Origin: Flavobacterium sp. LC2016-12
GTDB lineage: Bacteria; Bacteroidota; Bacteroidia; Flavobacteriales; Flavobacteriaceae
Length of the DNA: 64,000 nucleotides
Assembly (NCBI RefSeq): GCF_015351595.1
Contig: NZ_JADKPT010000004.1
Coordinates: 248,001 to 312,000 of the forward strand
Direction: 5' to 3'
Both the position numbers and the translations under genes were made by a program. Positions 51,393-60,477 of the stretch are shown one piece after another (positions within the stretch are counted from its first letter, which is position 1; each line of letters opens with the position of its first letter). The notes under the pieces were generated by a model. That model searched no databases. It was given only the letters and a program-made list of their open reading frames with translations, and was not told the DNA's origin.

Positions 51393-52472
51393 ATGGAAAA
51401 GAAAAAAACAAATACTAAATTCATCATTATACTAACCGTTTTGGTTTTATTAGGAGGAACTTACGGAATATCAAAATACTTACACGGACAGGCTCACGAA
51501 GAAACGGATGATGCTCAGATTGAGAAAAAAATGAATCCAATTATTCCGAGAGTATCTGGATATATTAGTAAAGTGTATGTAAAAGATAACGACTTTGTAA
51601 AAAAAGGAGATACTTTATTTACTATCGATAAAAGAGATTATCAATTGAAGATTGATGAAGCAAATGCTGCTTTGTTAGGTGCTGAAGGTCAATACGAAGC
51701 TGCAAAAGCAGATATCGGAAGTGCAAATGCAAGTATTTCAGTTTCTGATGCTCAAATGAGATCTGCAAGTGGTTCAATTGAAAGTGCTAAAATTAGATTG
51801 AGACAAATTACAAACGATTACAACCGTTACAATAATTTGTACAAAACACATACTATCACAAAACAACAATATGAGCAAGCTTTGACTGCAAAAGAAGAAG
51901 CTGAGAATCAAGTTCGTGTTTTGGAGCAACAACAAAGAGCTAGTTCTTACCAAAAATCGGTAATTGAATCTAAATCTAAAGCTTCTGACAAACAAACAGA
52001 AGTTGCTGCAGCAAACATTAAAAGAGCTAAAACAATGTTGGATGTTGCTCACTTAAATCTTACTTACACAGTTGTAACAGCTGCAATTGATGGTCAGGTT
52101 TCTAAAGTTGATATTCAGCCAGGACAATTGGTTCAGCCAGGACAATCTTTATTTTACATCATCAATAACAATGAGGCTTGGGTTGTAGCTAACTTTAAAG
52201 AAACACAATTAAACAAAATGATCGTGGGACAAAAAGTAAGCTTAAAAGTAGATGCTTATCCAAACTATGAGTTTAAAGGAATTGTAACTTCATTCTCTCC
52301 TGCTACAGGATCTCGTTTTTCATTATTACCTCCTGATAACGCTACAGGAAACTTCGTAAAAACAATCCAGAGATTACCGGTAAAAATTAGTTTAGATCCA
52401 TCGAATGACCCTGAGAAAGTAAAATTATTGAGACCAGGAATGAATGTTGATGTAGACGTACATTTAAAATAA
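51393..52472 (+). CDS. HlyD/EmrA-family adaptor
   Basis: A 359-residue membrane-fusion protein. An N-terminal anchor helix (FIIILTVLVLLGGTYGISKYL) is followed by the lipoyl half (IIPRVSGYISKVYVKDNDFVKKGD) and a long coiled coil (about residues 95-215, Ala/Ser/Gln/Lys-rich). The second half (VVTAAIDGQVSKVDIQPGQLVQPGQ) and the NNNEAWVVANFKETQL beta-barrel complete it. The EmrA form without a lipobox fits pairing with an MFS pump. It lies 12 bp after the TolC-like gene and 4 bp before the pump gene. Confidence 0.93.
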   Translation: MEKKKTNTKFIIILTVLVLLGGTYGISKYLHGQAHEETDDAQIEKKMNPIIPRVSGYISKVYVKDNDFVKKGDTLFTIDKRDYQLKIDEANAALLGAEGQYEAAKADIGSANASISVSDAQMRSASGSIESAKIRLRQITNDYNRYNNLYKTHTITKQQYEQALTAKEEAENQVRVLEQQQRASSYQKSVIESKSKASDKQTEVAAANIKRAKTMLDVAHLNLTYTVVTAAIDGQVSKVDIQPGQLVQPGQSLFYIINNNEAWVVANFKETQLNKMIVGQKVSLKVDAYPNYEFKGIVTSFSPATGSRFSLLPPDNATGNFVKTIQRLPVKISLDPSNDPEKVKLLRPGMNVDVDVHLK

Positions 52473-52476
52473 ATAA

Positions 52477-54066
52477 ATGGCAACAGCAGTACAAGCAGAC
52501 GACGATTTAGTAGAATACGGTTACAGACGAGTTATTATTACAATTACAGCAGTACTTTGTGCTTTGCTGGAAATTGTAGATACTACGATTGTAAACGTAG
52601 CTCTTACAGACATGCGCGGAAGTCTTGGTGCTACCTTGACGGATGTGGCGTGGGTAATTACAGCATACGCTATTGCGAATGTTATTGTAATTCCGATGAC
52701 GAGCTGGCTATCGCAGCAATTTGGAAGACGTAATTATTTTGTGGCTTCTATCATAATCTTTACGGTCTGTTCCTTTTTATGCGGTAATGCAACGAATATT
52801 TGGGAATTGGTGGCTTTTAGGTTTGTTCAGGGAATGGGTGGAGGTGCCCTTCTGGTAACAGCCCAGACCATTATTACTGAAAGTTACCCCATTGCAAAAC
52901 GTGGTATGGCGCAAGCTATTTACGGAATGGGTGTAATTGTAGGACCAACTTTGGGACCACCTTTAGGAGGTTATTTAGTAGATAATTATTCCTGGCCTTA
53001 TATCTTTTACATCAATATTCCACTAGGAATTATTGCAACTATTTTGGCATTAACTTTTGTTAGAAGTCCAAAATATGGAGAAAAATTGAAAGCAAATCAG
53101 GTTGACTGGTGGGGAATTATATTGTTATCCGCTTTTATCGGATCCTTACAATTCGTTTTAGAGCATGGTCAACAAGACGACTGGTTTAATGATTCTCTTA
53201 TTGTAACTTTAAGTGTTGTTACGGTTCTTGGATTAGTGCTTTTCATTTGGAGAGAGCTAACCTATAAACATCCAATTGTAAACTTAAGTGTTTTAAAAGA
53301 TGGTAACTTAAGAATTGGAACTGTAATGTGTTTTATTCTAGGTTTCGGATTATACGGATCGACTTTAATTATTCCGATTTACACGCAGTCAATTTTAGGA
53401 TGGACCGCAACTGACGCCGGATTATTATTGATTCCAGGTTCAATCACGACAGCGATCATGATGCCATTTGTTGGAAACATGATCCAGAAAGGAGTTCCGC
53501 AAGGTTATATGGTAGGAGTTGGATTTTTAGTTTTCTTCTTCTTTACTTTTATGATGCAAACTCGTATGACACCTGATACCGGTGTAGAACATATGTATTG
53601 GCCTTTGATTTTAAGAGGAATTGGCTTAGGATTGCTTTTCGTGCCAATTACTACACTTTCGCTTTCCACTTTAAAAGGAAAACATATTGGGGAAGGTGCC
53701 GCTTTTACAGGAATGATGAGACAATTGGGAGGTTCATTTGGTATCGCGATTATTACCACTTTTATTACCCGTTTAAGTCAGGAACACAGAGTTAATTTGT
53801 TAACGAATTTGGATCCTGCAAAATACGATGTACAACAGCGTATTTTAGGAATGCAGCATGCATTTATGGCAAAAGGATATAGTGCCGATGTTGCCCTTAA
53901 AAAAGCCTATCAGGCAATAGATTATTCAATCATGAAACAAAGTACTGTAATGTCGTACATAGACATTTTCATGTATTTAGGAATCATGTTCTTATGTTGT
54001 ATTCCAATTATCCTTTTTATCAAAAGAGGTAAAAACAAGATTAATCCTGCTGATGCAATGCATTAA
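52477..54066 (+). CDS. MFS efflux transporter, DHA2/EmrB type
   Basis: A 529-residue 14-helix drug:proton antiporter. The family motif around LLEIVDTTIVNVAL, the WVITAYAIANVIVIP segment, and motif C-like GPTLGPPLGGYLVDNYSWPYIFYINIP are all present. With the upstream adaptor and TolC-like channel it forms a complete EmrAB-TolC-type system under TetR control. Typical substrates are hydrophobic drugs, bile salts or uncouplers; none can be deduced here. A terminator follows. Confidence 0.94.
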   Translation: MATAVQADDDLVEYGYRRVIITITAVLCALLEIVDTTIVNVALTDMRGSLGATLTDVAWVITAYAIANVIVIPMTSWLSQQFGRRNYFVASIIIFTVCSFLCGNATNIWELVAFRFVQGMGGGALLVTAQTIITESYPIAKRGMAQAIYGMGVIVGPTLGPPLGGYLVDNYSWPYIFYINIPLGIIATILALTFVRSPKYGEKLKANQVDWWGIILLSAFIGSLQFVLEHGQQDDWFNDSLIVTLSVVTVLGLVLFIWRELTYKHPIVNLSVLKDGNLRIGTVMCFILGFGLYGSTLIIPIYTQSILGWTATDAGLLLIPGSITTAIMMPFVGNMIQKGVPQGYMVGVGFLVFFFFTFMMQTRMTPDTGVEHMYWPLILRGIGLGLLFVPITTLSLSTLKGKHIGEGAAFTGMMRQLGGSFGIAIITTFITRLSQEHRVNLLTNLDPAKYDVQQRILGMQHAFMAKGYSADVALKKAYQAIDYSIMKQSTVMSYIDIFMYLGIMFLCCIPIILFIKRGKNKINPADAMH

Positions 54067-54105
54067 TAGCGTTAATATAATAATTGATTTATAAATTATA
54101 ATACG

Positions 54106-54137
54106 AAAAAGCCGGGTAATTCATTTAACCCGGCTTT
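54106..54137 (+). terminator. Terminator of tetR-efflux operon
   Basis: AAAAAGCCGGGT, AATTCATTTA, ACCCGGCTTTTT stem followed by a T-rich tract, 40 bp after the pump gene. Confidence 0.9.
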
Positions 54138-54326
54138 TTTATTTTTTTTTGAATTAATCTTCTGGTATAGATTACAGGGATTGATCCCGAAGCCTCAGGA
54201 CCTGCCTACAATATGGATATCAAGATTACAGGAATTGAAATCCCTGCCTACAATATGGATAGAGTCTACGACTCTCAGTCAAAAATCTTAGTATCTTAGC
54301 AACTTAGAACCTTCGCATCTTAAAAA

Positions 54327-55085
54327 TTATCTCGTAAAAACCAAATGATTTCCCTTAGATAGATTCGCATCAAATTGATATCCTTCATAATTGAAACCTT
54401 TTAAATCATCAATAGTTTCGGCATTAGTATCGATTATATAGCGCACCATCATACCTCTCGCCTTTTTCGCAAAAAAACTGATCATTTTTAGTTTTCCGTC
54501 CTTGTAATCTTTAAAATCCGGAGTGATTACGGGAACTTTTAGGGCTTTTACATCAACGGCAGAAAAATATTCGTTACTGGCTAAATTCACGAATAATTCC
54601 CCTTTTTTCAATTCTTTATTCAAAGCTTTTGTAACGGCTGGTTTCCAAAATTCGTGTAAGTTTTTATATTCCCCAATTGGCATTTTTGTTCCCATTTCTA
54701 AACGGTACGCCTGCATTAAATCTAATGGTTTCAAAACTCCGTAAAGTCCAGAAAGAATTCTAAGTTTATCTTGTAAGACTTCTAATTTTTCTAACGGAAT
54801 TGTATAAGCATCCAATCCTGTATAAACATCGCCATCAAAAGTATAGACGGCAGGACGTGCATTTTCTGGAGAAAAAGGTGTTTTCCATTTTTGATTACGC
54901 TCCCAGTTTAAGTCGGATAATTTATCTGAAATTGACATTAATTCAGATAATTCGGCTGGTTTTTTAGTTTTTAAAATTTTATGAACCTGGCGTGCTTCTT
55001 TTAAAAAAGACGGTTCAGTATATTGAGTAGTTGGTAATTCTTTTTCGAAATTCAGTGACTTCGCTGGCGATATAACAATTTTCAT
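54327..55085 (-). CDS. yaaA: YaaA-family peroxide stress protein
   Basis: A 252-residue cytoplasmic protein beginning MKIVISPAKSLNFEKELP, the YaaA (DUF328) signature. Further motifs are FDGDVYTGLDA, LRILSGLYGVLKPLDLMQAYRLEMGTK and NLASNEYFSAVD. In E. coli YaaA lowers free intracellular iron during peroxide stress and binds DNA. It is transcribed alone; a TATTTTTG box lies about 21 bp upstream. Confidence 0.93.
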   Translation of the reverse strand: MKIVISPAKSLNFEKELPTTQYTEPSFLKEARQVHKILKTKKPAELSELMSISDKLSDLNWERNQKWKTPFSPENARPAVYTFDGDVYTGLDAYTIPLEKLEVLQDKLRILSGLYGVLKPLDLMQAYRLEMGTKMPIGEYKNLHEFWKPAVTKALNKELKKGELFVNLASNEYFSAVDVKALKVPVITPDFKDYKDGKLKMISFFAKKARGMMVRYIIDTNAETIDDLKGFNYEGYQFDANLSKGNHLVFTR

Positions 55086-55105
55086 TTGTACGTTTTTCTA
55101 TGATT

Positions 55106-55113
55106 CAAAAATA
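55106..55113 (-). promoter_or_regulatory. -7 box of yaaA
   Basis: TATTTTTG on the minus strand matches TAnnTTTG, 21 bp before the start codon. Confidence 0.5.
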
Positions 55114-55188
55114 CAAATTGAATTTTTAAAAATGAGGTATCAGAATTGATTTGTTTGATAGCTGTATAAAAGCGAAATATCGTAACAA

Positions 55189-55346
55189 GTCCCAGCGGGA
55201 CAAAATGTTTATAGAAAAGAAAATCTACAGCACTTCAAAACCCCAGAGGGTGAAATAATAAACGTTCTGTAATTTTTATATCGCTCCAATGGAGCTTTAA
55301 TCAAAACGTAATAAATTTAGCTATAAACATTCTGCTCCTCTGGAGC
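55189..55346. repeat. Four-palindrome intergenic element
   Basis: Four 12-13-bp palindromes: GTCCCAGCGGGAC (55189), ACCCCAGAGGGT (55240), GCTCCAATGGAGC (55283) and GCTCCTCTGGAGC (55334), spaced 51, 43 and 51 bp. ACAAAATGTTTATAG near the left end is mirrored by CTATAAACATTCTG near the right end. It occupies most of the 426-bp gap between yaaA and the CCA-adding enzyme gene; no ORF. Confidence 0.75.
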
Positions 55347-55447
55347 TTTAAATCGCATAAATGCTATTTTGGCAAAAAAAGATAATCGAAACTATTAATT
55401 TCTTCAAAAAAGTACACATTAGATTATAAAAGGCATTTTCTATGTTG

Positions 55448-55455
55448 TAAATTTG
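55448..55455 (+). promoter_or_regulatory. -7 box of cca
   Basis: TAAATTTG matches TAnnTTTG. An ACGTTTC/GAAACGT inverted pair (about 55460-55490) falls between it and the GTG start. Confidence 0.5.
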
Positions 55456-55511
55456 CACACGTTTCATTCCTCTTCAAGAAAAGAAACGTATTATTTAAAA
55501 TCCGTGAATTC

Positions 55512-56942
55512 GTGGCTATACAAACAAATTATAAAACAGCTTTACAACATAAAATCTTCGGAATTATTTCGCAGGCTTCTCAGGAACTAAACGTGGACAG
55601 TTACGTTATTGGTGGTTTTGTACGTGATTTGCTTTTAAACCGAGGTTCTAAAAAAGACATTGATGTTGTTGCCGTTGGAAGCGGAATAGAATTGGCTTTG
55701 AAAGTTTCTGAATTGCTTCCAAAAAAACCAAAAGTACAGGTTTTCAAAACATACGGAACTGCAATGCTTCGTTTTGAAGATACTGATATAGAATTTGTTG
55801 GTGCACGAAAAGAATCTTATAATTTTGACAGCCGAAACCCGATTGTTGAAAATGGTACTTTAGAAGATGATCAAAATCGTCGTGATTTTACAATCAATGC
55901 TTTGGCTCTATCATTAAACGAAAAAACATTCGGAGATCTTTCTGATCCTTTTAATGGGTTGGCTGATTTGGAGAATAAAACAATTAAAACACCTTTAGAT
56001 CCGGACATTACCTATTCTGATGATCCGTTGAGAATGCTTCGTGCCATTCGTTTTGCGAATCAGTTAGGTTTTGAGATTGAGAAAAATTCTCTTGATGCGA
56101 TTACTAAAAACGCGGAGAGAATTAAAATCATTTCCGGAGAAAGAATTGTCGATGAATTGAACAAAATTCTTTCGACAGATAAACCTTCGATCGGATTTTT
56201 ACTTTTGTACCAAACTGGACTTTTAGATATTATTCTTCCTGAATTAACAGCTTTAAATCAGGTAGAAGAAATTGAAGGTCATACCCATAAAAACAACTTT
56301 TACCACACCTTAGAAGTTGTCGATAATATTTGTCCAAACACAGATGATGTTTGGTTGCGTTGGTCGGCTTTGTTACACGATATTGGAAAAGCACCGACAA
56401 AACGTTTCACTAAAAAACAAGGCTGGACTTTTCACGGTCATGAATTCTTAGGAGGAAAAATGGCTAAGAAAATTTTTGAACGTTTGCACATGCCATTGAA
56501 CCATAAAATGAAGTTTGTGCAAAAAATGGTGATTATGAGTTCGCGTCCTATTGTTTTGGCACAAGATATTGTAACAGACAGCGCTGTTCGCCGTTTGGTT
56601 TTTGATGCTGGTGAAGATGTGGAAGATTTAATGACTTTGTGCGAAGCGGATATTACAACTAAAAATCCGGCAAAGTTCAAGAAGTACCATAAAAACTTTG
56701 ATATTGTTCGCAAGAAAATTGTTGAAGTTGAAGAACGCGATCACGTTCGTAATTTTCAGCCACCAATTTCTGGTGAAGAAATCATGGAAATCTTCAACTT
56801 GAAACCTTCCCGTGAAATTGGAGTTTTAAAAGAAGCTGTAAAAGAAGCAATTTTAGAAGGTGATATCCCGAATGAATATCAGGCTGCTTATGATTTTATA
56901 ATCAAAAAAGCTGAAAAAATGGGTTTAAAAAAAGGTACATAG
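55512..56942 (+). CDS. cca: CCA tRNA nucleotidyltransferase with HD domain
   Basis: A 476-residue enzyme adding or repairing the 3' CCA of tRNA. It contains the class-II nucleotidyltransferase signature [20 protein letters not shown], the [11 protein letters not shown] motif, [20 protein letters not shown] and an HD domain ([12 protein letters not shown]). The predicted start is GTG inside a dispersed-repeat word (CCGTGAATTCGTGGC). No ATG occurs before the active site, so the true start is uncertain by several codons and might be a rarer codon. Confidence 0.92.
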   Translation: MAIQTNYKTALQHKIFGIISQASQELNVDSYVIGGFVRDLLLNRGSKKDIDVVAVGSGIELALKVSELLPKKPKVQVFKTYGTAMLRFEDTDIEFVGARKESYNFDSRNPIVENGTLEDDQNRRDFTINALALSLNEKTFGDLSDPFNGLADLENKTIKTPLDPDITYSDDPLRMLRAIRFANQLGFEIEKNSLDAITKNAERIKIISGERIVDELNKILSTDKPSIGFLLLYQTGLLDIILPELTALNQVEEIEGHTHKNNFYHTLEVVDNICPNTDDVWLRWSALLHDIGKAPTKRFTKKQGWTFHGHEFLGGKMAKKIFERLHMPLNHKMKFVQKMVIMSSRPIVLAQDIVTDSAVRRLVFDAGEDVEDLMTLCEADITTKNPAKFKKYHKNFDIVRKKIVEVEERDHVRNFQPPISGEEIMEIFNLKPSREIGVLKEAVKEAILEGDIPNEYQAAYDFIIKKAEKMGLKKGT

Positions 56943-57004
56943 TAACAAAGGCACGAAGCAACAACGGTTTAAAACTTTACTTTAAAATTGTAGGAAAATT
57001 TACT

Positions 57005-57012
57005 TAATTTTG
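57005..57012 (+). promoter_or_regulatory. -7 box of toxin-antitoxin pair
   Basis: TAATTTTG matches TAnnTTTG, 15 bp before the antitoxin ATG. Confidence 0.55.
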
Positions 57013-57027
57013 TAAAAAATATAAGTC

Positions 57028-57315
57028 ATGACAGCATCCGAATTAAAACTCTATTTATTAGAAAAAATAATAGAAACAACTGATATCGATTTATTGTTAA
57101 GAATAAAATCTTTATTAGAAGAGAATAATTATGCCGTATCAGAAGAAAGCTTAGCTGAAGTCAATGAACCAGCTTTAAAGTATGAAAAAAATATACGGAT
57201 TTTTACTCCCGAAGAACAAAGAAAAATAGATCAGGCATTAAGAGAATACGAAAATGGCGAATGTATTTCTGATGAAGAAGCTCAACGAGAAATACAGGCA
57301 TGGTTAGAAGATTAA
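57028..57315 (+). CDS. Putative antitoxin
   Basis: A 95-residue acidic helical protein (LKLYLLEKIIETTDIDLLLRI, then NGECISDEEAQREIQAWLED). It overlaps the downstream ParE-like gene by 16 bp, the usual order for type II modules. The N-terminal half could be a DNA-binding or dimerisation region, and the C-terminal acidic helix would wrap the toxin. No defined family is recognised with certainty; the call rests on position and size. Confidence 0.7.
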   Translation: MTASELKLYLLEKIIETTDIDLLLRIKSLLEENNYAVSEESLAEVNEPALKYEKNIRIFTPEEQRKIDQALREYENGECISDEEAQREIQAWLED

Positions 57316-57596
57316 TTTGGTCAATTACTGCTCAAAATTCAAGGAAGAGTATTTTTGATTATTGGAATTTTCGAAATAAATCAAAAATATATAGCAATAA
57401 ATTGAATGTCCTTTTTAATGAAAATTTAAAAATTGTTTTAAGGCTTCCTGAATTTGGTAATTCCATAAATAACTCAGATATAAAATTCATAATTATTAGT
57501 CATTTTGAATTAACTTATAAAATAACGCCAACCGAAATTATCGTTCTGGACATCTGGGATACTAGGCAACGTCCTGATAATTTTCCATTTAAATAA
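57300..57596 (+). CDS. ParE/RelE-like toxin
   Basis: A 98-residue basic protein of type II toxin size. It has helical RKSIFDYWNFRNKSKIYSNKLN, a KIVLRLPEFGNSIN segment, and the C-terminal strand VLDIWDTRQRPDNF, whose WDTRQ motif is typical of ParE/RelE proteins in Bacteroidota. ParE toxins poison gyrase and RelE toxins cut mRNA; which applies is unclear. It is translated from within the end of the antitoxin gene. Confidence 0.8.
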   Translation: MVRRLIWSITAQNSRKSIFDYWNFRNKSKIYSNKLNVLFNENLKIVLRLPEFGNSINNSDIKFIIISHFELTYKITPTEIIVLDIWDTRQRPDNFPFK

Positions 57597-57641
57597 AATT
57601 AAAAAACTTAGCATCTCAGAATCTTAGTCACTAAAAAAAGA

Positions 57642-58667
57642 ATGAAAAAACATTTCCCTACAATCGCAAAAACAGCATTAGTTTTAGTTTATTTAGTAAT
57701 TGTCGCAGGAGCTTTAGTTCGTATGACAGGATCTGGAATGGGTTGTCCGGATTGGCCGAAATGTTTTGGATATTACATTCCACCAACAGATTTAAAAGAA
57801 TTGACCTGGGAGCCGAACCGTGCATTTGAAAAAGGACAGGTAATTATTAAAGATGAAAGTCTTTTGGTTGCAAAAGATAATTTTACTACTGAAACTTCTT
57901 TTGATCCTTCACATTGGGAAAAATATACCAAACACGATTACGCGCTTTTTAATCCGTTGCATACCTGGATTGAATACATCAACAGACTTTGTGGTGCTTT
58001 GGCAGGAATGGCTTGTTTTTTTATGGCTATCGCTTCTTTCAGATTTTGGAAACAAAATAAAAAAATCACTTTACTTTCCTGGTTGGTAGTATTTATGATG
58101 GGCTTTCAGGCCTGGTTGGGCGCAAAAGTGGTTTACTCTGTATTAAACCCAATAAAAATAACAGTTCACATGGTTATGGCTTTGGTAATTGTTGCCGTAA
58201 TTTTATACATCATTCAATTGGCAAGACCAAAATTAGCTACTGTAAAATACAATTCTACTTTTAGAAACGTGCTTTTGTTTTCGCTTCTATTGACTTTAAT
58301 TCAGGTAGCCATTGGAACACAAGTGCGTCAGTTTGTAGACGAGCAAGTTAAAAATGGTTTGACTGCAAGTATTCTATGGTTACAAAATCCATCAGTTACT
58401 TTTTATGTTCACCGCTCTTTTTCTATTTTAGTGTTATTAGTAAATGTTTATTTATACATTAAAAACACCAAATTTGGCTTGGGGTATTCAAAAATAAACT
58501 GGGTAATTGCAATAATTGGAGTTGAAATTCTCACCGGAATGGCAATGGCATATCTTGATTTCCCAATAGGAAGCCAGGCGATACATTTGGTATTAGCTTC
58601 TATCCTATTCGGAATTCAGTTTTATATGATTTTGGAAGCTAAGAAACCTACCCCAGCCAACTCTTAA
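57642..58667 (+). CDS. ctaA: Heme A synthase (CtaA/COX15)
   Basis: A 341-residue membrane enzyme oxidising heme O to heme A for haem-copper cytochrome oxidases. Eight helices in two halves are visible; the first is followed by VRMTGSGMGCPDWPKCFGY. Haem-ligand His residues lie in NPLHTWIEYINRLCG, ITVHMVMALV, FYVHRSFSILV and IHLVLASILF. The 3' end overlaps the convergent response-regulator gene by 20 bp. Confidence 0.93.
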   Translation: MKKHFPTIAKTALVLVYLVIVAGALVRMTGSGMGCPDWPKCFGYYIPPTDLKELTWEPNRAFEKGQVIIKDESLLVAKDNFTTETSFDPSHWEKYTKHDYALFNPLHTWIEYINRLCGALAGMACFFMAIASFRFWKQNKKITLLSWLVVFMMGFQAWLGAKVVYSVLNPIKITVHMVMALVIVAVILYIIQLARPKLATVKYNSTFRNVLLFSLLLTLIQVAIGTQVRQFVDEQVKNGLTASILWLQNPSVTFYVHRSFSILVLLVNVYLYIKNTKFGLGYSKINWVIAIIGVEILTGMAMAYLDFPIGSQAIHLVLASILFGIQFYMILEAKKPTPANS

Positions 58668-59415
58668 AATCCTGAACTTTTTCACGACTTACAATTACCT
58701 CATCTTCTTTGTATGAAGGTAAAATTACTTTTAGGCGAGAATTGGTGTACACCTGAATTTCTTTTATAGCCTGAAGCGGCACTATGAATTTTCTGCTAAC
58801 GCGGAAGAAATCCTTCATGTCTAATTCCTGCTCCAGAATTTCTAAAGTCGAATCGATTAAATAGTTTCGATTATCGAAAGTATGAATGTAAGTTCCTTTA
58901 TTTTCACTAAAGAAACATTCAATTTCTTCAGTAGTTATTACTTTTAAGTGTTGTCCAATTTTAACTGTGAATCGCTTTTTAAAATTCTTTTCAAAAGGAT
59001 TTGAAAGCATTCTTCGTATTTGTTCAAAGTCAAGTTGAAGATTTTGATTTTCTGAATTTGATTTTGGTAAACGCGTTTTAAATTTAGTAACTGCCACTTC
59101 CAAATCATCTTCGTCAATTGGCTTTAAAAGATAGTCTATACTGTTCAGCTTAAACGCTTTTAAAGCATATTCATCATACGCTGTTGTAAAAATAATAGCA
59201 CTTTTAATATCTATTTTTTCAAAAATTTCAAACGACAAACCGTCAGATAATTGAATATCCAGGAATATTAAATCAGGATGTTCATTATTGGTAAACCACT
59301 CTACAGATTCCTCCACAGAGTGCAACATGGTTTCTACGGCAATTTCCAGTTTCTCAAGCTTTCGCTGCAATAATCTTGCTGCCGGTTTTTCGTCTTCTAT
59401 AATTAATGTGGTCAT
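58648..59415 (-). CDS. LytTR-family response regulator
   Basis: A 255-residue two-component regulator. The receiver domain (residues 1-120) has acidic IIEDEKPAA, phosphoacceptor Asp in LIFLDIQLSDG, and the conserved TTAYDEYALKAFKLNSIDYLLKPI segment. A LytTR DNA-binding domain follows (about 145-255; IECFFSENKGTYIHTFDNRNYLID ... FFRVSRKFIVPLQAI). It lies at the 3' end of the 2TM array, 35 bp after the last 2TM gene, and is the natural partner of the LytS-type kinase at 61094-62452. Confidence 0.92.
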   Translation of the reverse strand: MTTLIIEDEKPAARLLQRKLEKLEIAVETMLHSVEESVEWFTNNEHPDLIFLDIQLSDGLSFEIFEKIDIKSAIIFTTAYDEYALKAFKLNSIDYLLKPIDEDDLEVAVTKFKTRLPKSNSENQNLQLDFEQIRRMLSNPFEKNFKKRFTVKIGQHLKVITTEEIECFFSENKGTYIHTFDNRNYLIDSTLEILEQELDMKDFFRVSRKFIVPLQAIKEIQVYTNSRLKVILPSYKEDEVIVSREKVQDFKSWLG

Positions 59416-59450
59416 GTACTAAACTGAAAAATTTAAAAAATAGTTTAAAA

Positions 59451-59819
59451 TTACTCCCATTTATTGGTATTTGAAGCTTCCTTATCCATATATTCCTGAA
59501 TTTTCTTTTGCTCCCAATCCCCATTGAAAAAAATATCCGGTCCAAATACTGTAAAAGCATGGATCACTAAAGCAATACCCCAGTAAAATGCTGTCGAATA
59601 AGTATGCCAATCTAATAAACCATTTTCCTGAAGGTTCCATCCAAAAAAATCTCCATCCAAATTCGAAATAATGATTAAAATATTAATAATAATGTAAACC
59701 TTCAGGTGCGAGTAAAAGCCTTTTATTTTTTTTACTTTTTTGTATGCCCTTTCAAAACTTTCGTCATTCTTAAATTCCTGTGCGTATTCTTCGTACATGC
59801 GTGTTCTAAAACGTCCCAT
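59451..59819 (-). CDS. 2TM-domain protein, paralogue A
   Basis: A 122-residue protein of the 2TM family (two helices joined by a short linker, function unknown). It has a longer N-terminus (MGRFRTRMYEEYAQEFKNDESFE) than its neighbours, then AYKKVKKIKGFYSHLKVYIIIN, a longer inter-helix loop, AFYWGIALVIHAF and the shared tail DWEQKKIQEYMDKEA with a final WE. It is the last of five tandem 2TM genes and lies just before the LytTR regulator. Its gap from the previous gene is 18 bp, unlike the 2-bp gaps elsewhere. Confidence 0.85.
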   Translation of the reverse strand: MGRFRTRMYEEYAQEFKNDESFERAYKKVKKIKGFYSHLKVYIIINILIIISNLDGDFFGWNLQENGLLDWHTYSTAFYWGIALVIHAFTVFGPDIFFNGDWEQKKIQEYMDKEASNTNKWE

Positions 59820-59837
59820 TTTTTTTTTAATTTTAAA

Positions 59838-60143
59838 TTATTGCCACTTGCTTTGATTCTCTTTTTCTTTATCCATGATCTCTTTGATCTTTCTTTCTTC
59901 CCAGCCTTTTCCTAATACCGGAAATACTTCGAAAACTTTCAAACCATGAAAAACGACCCCTACTCCCCACCACATTAAAGGCCAGTAAAACCATAAATGA
60001 TCTGGTGTTGTATATAAATTGATAAAAATCAAAACTATGTTAACAATAATAAAAGAAGTTAAATTACCATAAAATCCTTTTATATTCTCGACTTTCTTTT
60101 TAGCCAAATAATATTTATCCTCGTCATTAAAATTTACTTCCAT
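59838..60143 (-). CDS. 2TM-domain protein, paralogue B
   Basis: A 101-residue 2TM protein. I start at MEVNFNDEDKYY, which puts TAA-TT-ATG at the junction with the previous gene, as in its neighbours; an ATG four codons upstream would overlap. Pattern: AKKKVENIKGFYGNLTSFI, helix, PDHLWFYWPLMWWGVGVVFHGLKVF, GWEERKIKEIMDKE, final WQ. The N- and C-termini are probably cytoplasmic, by charge. Confidence 0.87.
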   Translation of the reverse strand: MEVNFNDEDKYYLAKKKVENIKGFYGNLTSFIIVNIVLIFINLYTTPDHLWFYWPLMWWGVGVVFHGLKVFEVFPVLGKGWEERKIKEIMDKEKENQSKWQ

Positions 60144-60145
60144 AA

Positions 60146-60475
60146 TTACTCCCATTTTTGTGTTTTTGTTCGTTTATCTAAAATATTTTTCAATTTGCGT
60201 TCTTCCCATTCTTCTCCAAAGATTTTATAATACGCAAATAAGTCAATTGCAGACACTAAAAATACACTGGTCCAAATAATCATTACAACACTGTTCAAAT
60301 ATATCATCGGAAAGAAATTTAGAGATATACCATAAAACTCTTTTAAAACATAAATAATTAATCCAATAGCATAAATAAATGCATGTAAATAAAAGGATCT
60401 TAGTTTGACTATCTTTTTACTAAAAATCGCTTCAAATTTAAATTTTTCCTGATTATAATTACAATTCGTTTCCAT
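60146..60475 (-). CDS. 2TM-domain protein, paralogue C (diverged)
   Basis: A 109-residue member and the most diverged of the array. It keeps METN at the start, KKIVKLRSFYLHAFIYAI before helix 1, and EEWEERKLKNILDKR plus a final WE. It lacks the GWG...H motif that precedes helix 2 in the other copies; instead it has TSVFLVSAIDLFAYYKIFG. This could mean a changed interaction surface or loss of constraint. Junctions to both neighbours are stop-2 bp-ATG. Confidence 0.82.
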   Translation of the reverse strand: METNCNYNQEKFKFEAIFSKKIVKLRSFYLHAFIYAIGLIIYVLKEFYGISLNFFPMIYLNSVVMIIWTSVFLVSAIDLFAYYKIFGEEWEERKLKNILDKRTKTQKWE

Positions 60476-60477
60476 GA

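Noticed and set aside
55189..55346. Possible CRISPR array (four spaced palindromes)
   Set aside because: The units differ in sequence, are only 12-13 bp, the intervals are not unique spacers with constant repeats, and no cas gene is present.
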